Positions 43,005 through 47,096 of a stretch of 47,096 nt of DNA are shown piece after piece; within the stretch, counting starts at the first letter, position 1; every line of letters begins with the position of its first letter. The notes under the pieces are model-generated. The model made no database searches, was not told the origin of the DNA, and saw only the letters and a program-made list of their open reading frames with translations. The stretch is from an uncultured Bacilli bacterium (GTDB lineage Bacteria > Bacillota_I > Bacilli_A > RF39 > UBA660). The DNA lies in NCBI GenBank assembly GCA_934154785.1, contig CAKPGL010000005.1, positions 1-47,096 of the forward strand. The letters are read 5' to 3'. The position numbers and the translations under genes were made by a program.

Positions 43005-44183
43005 CTAAACAGTTATTTTTTTTCTTTTAGTTTCAATAGCAATTCTTTGGACAATTGATAAAGATATTATTGTCGATAAGGCTGAAGAACCACCATATGA
43101 TAAAAATGGTAGTGGTACACCAGTTAATGGTATTGAACCAAAAATACCACCTAGATTTAAGAAAACATGAATAAATAGATAAGCTGCTACACCTAAACTA
43201 ATATATCTGCCACGAATAGTGCTAGCCTTAGTGGAAATTAGTAAAATTCTTAAAAGTACTACTATATACGCTATAAATATAATAGAACATCTAAGTAAGC
43301 CTAATTCTTCACTTATAATAGCAAATATAGAGTCAGTATGCGGTTCTGCTAAATAAGAATATTTTTGTTTACTTTTTCCTATTCCTAGTCCAAGTAATCC
43401 TCCATCGTTAATAGCAATAAAACCATTACATACTTGATAACCACCAGTTTCATAATTAGAACAAGGATCAATATAATTAAATCTTGCCTTTTGAACTGGT
43501 GTTAAAATATAACCTTTAATAGCGTACATTCCAAGAAGTGCAACTGATACTAAGGCAACGCAAGATAGAGTAATACGTAACTTATCTATTCTAAGAATAG
43601 GGCTTGCTAAAAACATAATAGCAAATATAAAACATAATATCATCATGGTACCTAAATCTTTACTTAAAAATATTAAACCTGCTGGCACCATAACAATCAT
43701 TAAAATAAGAATAAATATTTTTATCTTAGTAAAATTATCCTTTGAAGTTCTTATTTCTTTATAAAACCTTTCAAATACCAATGCTAAAACAATTATCATA
43801 GCGGGTTTAGCAAACTCACCTGGTTGTAGTGAACCTAAGCCTGGTACTCGGATCCAGTTTTTAGCGCCATTTATTTCATGACCACAAATAAGTAAATAAA
43901 ACAATGCCCCTACTACCACGAAATACGCTAGTGGTCCAAATAATTTATATTTTTTAGTATCAACATTAATGATAAATAAAAACGTTATAAAACCTGCTGT
44001 TAAAGCACTAATTTGTTTAAAGAAATAGTGATATAATGTGGCACCATATCTAACAACAGCTTCTCTACTAGAAGCAGATACTATAGCCAGTAATCCAAAT
44101 ATGTAAAAACACACTGTAATATAGAAAAGTGGTTTATCCATATCGTGAAATATATTTCTAATTTTTTTTATAACTTTTTTCAT
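43005..44183 (-). CDS. SEDS peptidoglycan polymerase, FtsW/RodA family
   Basis: A membrane glycosyltransferase of 392 residues with about ten helices. Marks are V-S-A-S-S near TM1, the L-Q-P-G-E-F-A-K-P loop (about 121-129, before the conserved catalytic-loop region), L-G-x-G-I-G-K-S-K-Q-K-Y-x-x-L-P-x-A-like I-G-K-S-K-Q-K-Y-S-Y-L-A-E-P-H-T-D-S-I-F and the C-terminal P-L-T-G-V-P-L-P-F-L-S-Y-G-G-S-S. The H-T-D-S/E-E-L-G layout favours FtsW (septal) over RodA, but a SpoVE-like role cannot be excluded. It stands alone; GGTGG precedes the ATG. Confidence 0.92.
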   Translation of the reverse strand: MKKVIKKIRNIFHDMDKPLFYITVCFYIFGLLAIVSASSREAVVRYGATLYHYFFKQISALTAGFITFLFIINVDTKKYKLFGPLAYFVVVGALFYLLICGHEINGAKNWIRVPGLGSLQPGEFAKPAMIIVLALVFERFYKEIRTSKDNFTKIKIFILILMIVMVPAGLIFLSKDLGTMMILCFIFAIMFLASPILRIDKLRITLSCVALVSVALLGMYAIKGYILTPVQKARFNYIDPCSNYETGGYQVCNGFIAINDGGLLGLGIGKSKQKYSYLAEPHTDSIFAIISEELGLLRCSIIFIAYIVVLLRILLISTKASTIRGRYISLGVAAYLFIHVFLNLGGIFGSIPLTGVPLPFLSYGGSSALSTIISLSIVQRIAIETKRKKITV

Positions 44184-44338
44184 AAGCCACCTACTATAAA
44201 TATAATATCACAAAAAATAACTTTCAACAATGTTATTTTTAAGTATTAAACTAGATTATTTTTTAAGTACTGGGTAAAAAACATAAACATAATGTTAGAA
44301 TTACAATAAACTATATTAGAAAGAATGGAGGTATCAAT

Positions 44339-44515
44339 ATGTATTACTATGGTGGATATCAAGGATATGGCAACGCTTGCTGTAATCAAGGCTATGGTGG
44401 ATATCAAGGTGGCTATGGATACGGAACTGGTTATGGAGCAGCTGTTATCTTAGTATTATTTATATTACTTGTTATAGTTATTGGCGCTAGAGCTTTTAAT
44501 CAAGGAGGAAGATAA
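44339..44515 (+). CDS. 58-aa YjcZ-like Gly/Tyr-rich small protein
   Basis: The ATG at 44339 follows GGAGG. The first 33 residues are Gly/Tyr-rich with two near-copies of G-Y-Q-G and a C-C pair. A hydrophobic helix (V-I-L-V-L-F-I-L-L-V-I-V-I-G-A) follows and the end is basic. Gly-rich head plus F-I-L-L-V-I-V helix is the layout of YjcZ-family sporulation peptides of Bacillus, usually 25-50 residues. A TATATT 21 nt upstream could be its -10. Family call by pattern; function in YjcZ peptides is itself unknown. Confidence 0.75.
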   Translation: MYYYGGYQGYGNACCNQGYGGYQGGYGYGTGYGAAVILVLFILLVIVIGARAFNQGGR

Positions 44516-44620
44516 TCTTTCTCTTTTTTTATTCTAATTACATATAAAGTAAAACTAAATAATTTTACTCTTTCAAAATATTGAATTTTATGATAGAATA
44601 TTGTCTGTTGGAGGGATTAT

Positions 44621-45169
44621 ATGTTTAAAAAAGTAGATATATTAGATGAAAAAGAACCAATATTAAGAGAAACTGCTAAAGAAGCAGAATTTCCTCTATC
44701 AAAAAAAGAAAAAGATTTAATTCAAAGGTCAATTGATCATTTAACATATAGTCAAATTGAAGAGTATGAAAAAAAATATGATTTACGTCCTGGTATGGGA
44801 CTTGCTTTCCCACAATTAGGAATTAGTAAACGTATTATAATAATAGTTCACGAATATGATGATGGTAAATTTGATAATTATGTAGTTATAAATCCTAAGA
44901 TTGTAAGTAATTCTAGTGAAATTATCGCTGCTGAAGCTGGTGAAGGTTGTTTAAGTGTTAACCGTGATGTAGAAGGACACGTACCACGTTATGCTCGTGT
45001 TACAGTTGAAGGATATGATGAAGATGGTAATATGATTAGAATTCGTGCTAGAGAAGAATTATCAATTGCCTTTCAACATGAAATAGACCATTTAAATGGC
45101 ATTTTATTCTACGATAGAATTGATAAAAAGAAACCTTTTTATAATGAGGGGGAAATTAGATTAATCTAA
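44621..45169 (+). CDS. def: Peptide deformylase
   Basis: Removes the formyl group from new proteins. The three metal-site motifs are G-M-G-L-A-F-P-Q-L-G (about 58-67), E-G-C-L-S (about 109-113) and H-E-I-D-H (about 152-156). Motif 1 has Phe where most enzymes have Ala before P-Q. The 182 residues with the insert between motif 1 and 2 fit the type 2 enzymes of Gram-positive bacteria. GGAGGG precedes the ATG. The terminator is shared with queH on the other strand. Confidence 0.95.
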   Translation: MFKKVDILDEKEPILRETAKEAEFPLSKKEKDLIQRSIDHLTYSQIEEYEKKYDLRPGMGLAFPQLGISKRIIIIVHEYDDGKFDNYVVINPKIVSNSSEIIAAEAGEGCLSVNRDVEGHVPRYARVTVEGYDEDGNMIRIRAREELSIAFQHEIDHLNGILFYDRIDKKKPFYNEGEIRLI

Positions 45170-45207
45170 AAGAAGAAACAAAAATTTATAATGTTTCTTC
45201 TTTTTTT
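45170..45207. terminator. Bidirectional terminator of def and queH
   Basis: A 10-bp stem (AAGAAGAAAC / GTTTCTTCTT) with a 13-base loop and T-run. The queH stop codon (45186-45188) lies in the loop. Confidence 0.85.
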
Positions 45208-45806
45208 GGTATAGAATATTTGCATCCACAATATTCTTGACGATATAAATTAAATTGTTTAGATAACTCAATAGATCTTTTATATCCTTCTTTTTTCTTA
45301 AAGTCAGCATACAAGTATCTAACGTGATACTTTTCTTCTAAGACTTCCCCTATTCTATTTAATACTTGGGCATTTTTATAAGGACTAATACTTAATGTAG
45401 TTGTAAAAAAATCATAATTACATTCTTTAGCTAGCTTAGCTGCCTTCTCCATACGTAAATAATAACATTTATGACACCTAGTGCCACCTTCTCTTTCGTT
45501 TTCCAAACCTTTACTAATTGAATCAAAAGAAGTACTATCATAATCTACTTCCATAATATTAATAGGATTTTTTCCTTTTACCAACTTAATTAGTTTACGA
45601 ACTTCTCCTAATCTTTTTTCATATTCAGAAAATGGGTATATATTAGGATTGTAATATAAAATTGTTATTTGAAAATAATTACTAAGTAATTCAAGTACAT
45701 AACTACTACAAGGAGCACAACAAGCTTGTAATAATAATTTAGGTGCTCTATCACTATCTATACTATTTATTATTTCTTCCATTTTTAATTGATAATTCTC
45801 TTTCAT
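45186..45806 (-). CDS. queH: Epoxyqueuosine reductase QueH
   Basis: Reduces epoxyqueuosine to queuosine in tRNA anticodons. The DUF208/QueH marks are all seen: A-C-C-A-P-C near the start, Y-N-P-N-I-Y-P, C-H-K-C-Y-Y-L-R-M and the C-terminal Y-R-Q-E-Y-C-G-C. The Cys pairs bind a 4Fe-4S cluster and a second iron. Start placed at the ATG at 45806, five bases after GAGG; the eight extra residues upstream overlap the promoter. No other queuosine gene is in the window, so it may rely on salvaged precursor. Confidence 0.95.
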   Translation of the reverse strand: MKENYQLKMEEIINSIDSDRAPKLLLQACCAPCSSYVLELLSNYFQITILYYNPNIYPFSEYEKRLGEVRKLIKLVKGKNPINIMEVDYDSTSFDSISKGLENEREGGTRCHKCYYLRMEKAAKLAKECNYDFFTTTLSISPYKNAQVLNRIGEVLEEKYHVRYLYADFKKKEGYKRSIELSKQFNLYRQEYCGCKYSIPKKEETL

Positions 45807-45828
45807 AAAAACCTCACAAATATTAAAC

Positions 45829-45837
45829 ATAATAACA
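45829..45837 (-). promoter_or_regulatory. queH promoter, extended -10
   Basis: Minus-strand TGTTATTAT ends 22 nt before the chosen ATG, supporting that start over the longer reading. Confidence 0.5.
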
Positions 45838-45893
45838 TATATTTAATTAACGTAATTATTATAGTTTAGAAATTGTTTTTAGTCAATACGAGT

Positions 45894-45922
45894 TTGACAG
45901 GAGTAGTTAAATCTGCTATGAT
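45894..45922 (+). promoter_or_regulatory. Promoter of the DUF3419 gene
   Basis: TTGACA (45894-45899), a 17-bp spacer and TGCTATGAT (45914-45922) form a near-consensus promoter with an extended -10, 23 nt before the ATG. It is the only plus-strand promoter here with a perfect -35. Confidence 0.8.
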
Positions 45923-45945
45923 AGTAAAAGTTTCGAGGTGATTGT

Positions 45946-46884
45946 ATGAATAACAACATTGATGAAGATATAGAAGCTGCTTTAGATTTAATTAAATTTA
46001 AATTTTTTATCTTTGATAAAGAGTTTACAAAATATAGTAGTATTTACCCATTTACTAATGAAAACTTAAATGGTTATTTTGATAAATTAAGTATCAATAG
46101 CAAATCTGTTCTAACTGTAGCGGGTTCGGGAGATCATTATTTAGAACTACTAATTCGCAATAGTAAAAATATTGAAATATTTGATATAAACATTTTAACA
46201 AAATACTATATGGCTTTAAAGGTTGCAGGAATCAAAGCTCTTGATTATAATGAATTTATTAGTTACTTTTTTCTTGAAAGAAACTTTTTAAATACTTTTA
46301 ATAAAAATAGTTACTTGAAGATAAGAAAATATTTAAATGAAAATGACTTAATTTTTTGGGATGCTCTTTATACAAAGTATTCTGGAAATATAATAAGAAG
46401 TTCTAGACTATTTTATAGAACAGAAGAAACTTATTTATTTTTAAGGACGTTTATCAGCTATCTAAATCCTAATAACTACCAAACAATCAAAGGAAAACTT
46501 CAAAATATAAATATAGACTTTGAAAATAAGTTTTATAACTGTAATATGAAAGAATTAGAATCTTTAATCAGTAAGAAATTTGATATAATACTCTTATCAA
46601 ATATAGCTGATTATTTAAATGAAACATATAAGATTATGCCCGCAGAAAAATTTAAAAAATATATATTAAAAGAGTTAACAAATTTGTTAAACGACGAAGG
46701 CATTATTTGTGTAGCTTACCTTTTCTGGGCTAATGCAACTAAACAAAAAAGCATTCCTCTTATTAATAGAAAAACAGTTAGGCAAAAACATTTTAAGGAT
46801 GAATTTGAAGAATGGATAATTGATAATAGTACCGTCAAAGATTGTTCTAACGATCACTTATTAGTATATAAAAAGCAAAAATAA
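45946..46884 (+). CDS. DUF3419 (BtaA-like) SAM-binding protein
   Basis: A 312-residue protein with a Rossmann-like SAM site: S-V-L-T-V-A-G-S-G-D-H-Y-L-E-L-L (about 54-69) and E-I-F-D-I-N (about 77-82). F-D-I-I-L-L-S-N-I-A-D-Y-L (about 213-225) resembles the post-motif strand of methyltransferases. DUF3419 includes BtaA, which adds a 3-amino-3-carboxypropyl group to diacylglycerol to make betaine lipids, but many members have other, unknown roles. No BtaB partner is present. GAGGTGAT precedes the ATG. Confidence 0.75.
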   Translation: MNNNIDEDIEAALDLIKFKFFIFDKEFTKYSSIYPFTNENLNGYFDKLSINSKSVLTVAGSGDHYLELLIRNSKNIEIFDINILTKYYMALKVAGIKALDYNEFISYFFLERNFLNTFNKNSYLKIRKYLNENDLIFWDALYTKYSGNIIRSSRLFYRTEETYLFLRTFISYLNPNNYQTIKGKLQNINIDFENKFYNCNMKELESLISKKFDIILLSNIADYLNETYKIMPAEKFKKYILKELTNLLNDEGIICVAYLFWANATKQKSIPLINRKTVRQKHFKDEFEEWIIDNSTVKDCSNDHLLVYKKQK

Positions 46885-46890
46885 ATATTA

Positions 46891-46920
46891 ACCATTTCTA
46901 TTAAAGGAAGTGGTTTTTTT
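46891..46920 (+). terminator. Terminator of the DUF3419 gene
   Basis: ACCATTTC / GAAGTGGT (8 bp, one G-U) with an 8-base loop and an eight-T tail. Confidence 0.85.
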
Positions 46921-46928
46921 CAAATAAA

Positions 46929-46975
46929 AACTAATTCATTACAGAATTAGTTCGTAAAGCTTGAACAAATCAAGC
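46929..46975. repeat. Two further hairpins before the tRNA fragment
   Basis: A 9-bp stem (AACTAATTC / GAATTAGTT, 46929-46952) and a 6-bp stem (GCTTGA / TCAAGC, 46959-46975) lie in a row between the gene terminator and the tRNA-Met fragment. They lack T-runs. Confidence 0.5.
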
Positions 46976-46985
46976 GGATTTACTC

Positions 46986-47030
46986 TGGTAGCGAGAGAGG
47001 GAATCGAACCCACGACCTTCCGGGTATGAA
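46986..47030 (-). pseudogene. 3' half of a tRNA-Met (CAU) gene, likely attachment site
   Basis: On the minus strand the sequence from the anticodon loop (TT-CAT-AC) through the variable loop AGGTC, the T-arm (TTCGATT loop) and the acceptor strand TCTCGCT to A-CCA matches the 3' half of an elongator tRNA-Met. The 5' half is absent: bases before the loop cannot pair with CCGGA, and there is no D-arm or AGCGAGA. The T-stem has a T-T mismatch. Phages and integrative elements that use tRNA genes leave such a 3' half at their far end. Confidence 0.75.
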
Positions 47031-47049
47031 AAATAAGCCCTAAATTAAA

Positions 47050-47088
47050 TTACCGTTTATTTTTTACCGTTTCCCTTATTAAATAAGG
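47050..47088. repeat. Direct repeats and palindrome beside the tRNA fragment
   Basis: TTACCGTTT occurs at 47050-47058 and 47064-47072, 14 bp apart. A perfect palindrome CCTTATT-A-AATAAGG follows at 47074-47088. Both lie on the side where an inserted element would be and could be integrase arm sites. Confidence 0.5.
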
Positions 47089-47096
47089 CTTCGCTC

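Noticed and set aside
46986..47096. A complete tRNA-Met gene at the right end
   Set aside because: The 5' half has no D-arm, no acceptor partner and cannot pair with the anticodon stem, so only a fragment was called.

Overview
The window looks like a piece of a very AT-rich, compact Firmicutes chromosome. The best guess is an uncultured Bacilli or Mollicutes-like gut lineage (RF39-type); this is inferred from gene content and base composition, not tested. Support comes from AGGTGAT-type ribosome binding sites that match the Bacilli 16S 3' end, and from the Firmicutes gene order nusB-xseA-xseB-spoIVB. SpoIIM and a YjcZ-like peptide also fit, as do a eukaryote-type ProRS and a phosphoketolase. 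TGG encodes Trp throughout, so the code is standard. Genes are packed tightly: most leaders are about 15 nt and many terminator hairpins contain the stop codon of the gene they end.

Layout. 1-1.74 kb: the 3' end of a tandem-repeat protein (three 231-bp copies identical at DNA level) and a coupled small ORF. 1.8-8.0 kb: mutL, a TtcA-like thiolase, proS, the DNA polymerase III delta subunit and a VanY-type carboxypeptidase. 8.0-8.4 kb: a 366-bp inverted-repeat element carrying a gutted ISL3-like transposase. 8.4-14.4 kb: rarA, then divergently a Xer recombinase, a small protein kinase and a phosphohexomutase, followed by a lipoprotein, a ZIP transporter and a TSCPD protein. 14.4-16.0 kb: an undescribed 41-aa Cys peptide, about 650 bp of featureless AT-rich DNA and an HTH protein. 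16.1-21.4 kb: mnmA, spoIIM, a 29-aa membrane peptide, phosphoketolase and a radical SAM/SPASM protein. 21.5-27.3 kb: a CFI-box protein with a degenerate exonuclease-fold partner, and two MacB-type ABC transporters. 27.4-29.6 kb: an operon with pentapeptide protein, prolyl-tRNA deacylase, Ogt and Tag. 29.7-31.6 kb: a DUF2974 hydrolase and a graveyard of gene fragments including RhuM. 31.6-36.8 kb: dgkA, PAP2 and a small membrane protein, a flavin reductase-like protein, spoIVB, xseB, xseA, nusB. 36.9-39.9 kb: an LtaS-like and ATP-grasp envelope operon. 40-46.9 kb: mutS, ftsW, a YjcZ-like peptide, def, queH and a DUF3419 protein.

Together the genes cover mismatch and alkylation repair, tRNA modification and charging, cell-envelope synthesis and fermentative sugar metabolism, with retained sporulation-type genes. 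No complete defence system or prophage is visible. The right edge holds the 3' half of a tRNA-Met gene (anticodon loop to CCA) beside two direct repeats, which is what the end of an integrated element looks like. The element body, if present, lies beyond the window. Both ends of the window therefore fall in or beside repeated DNA.
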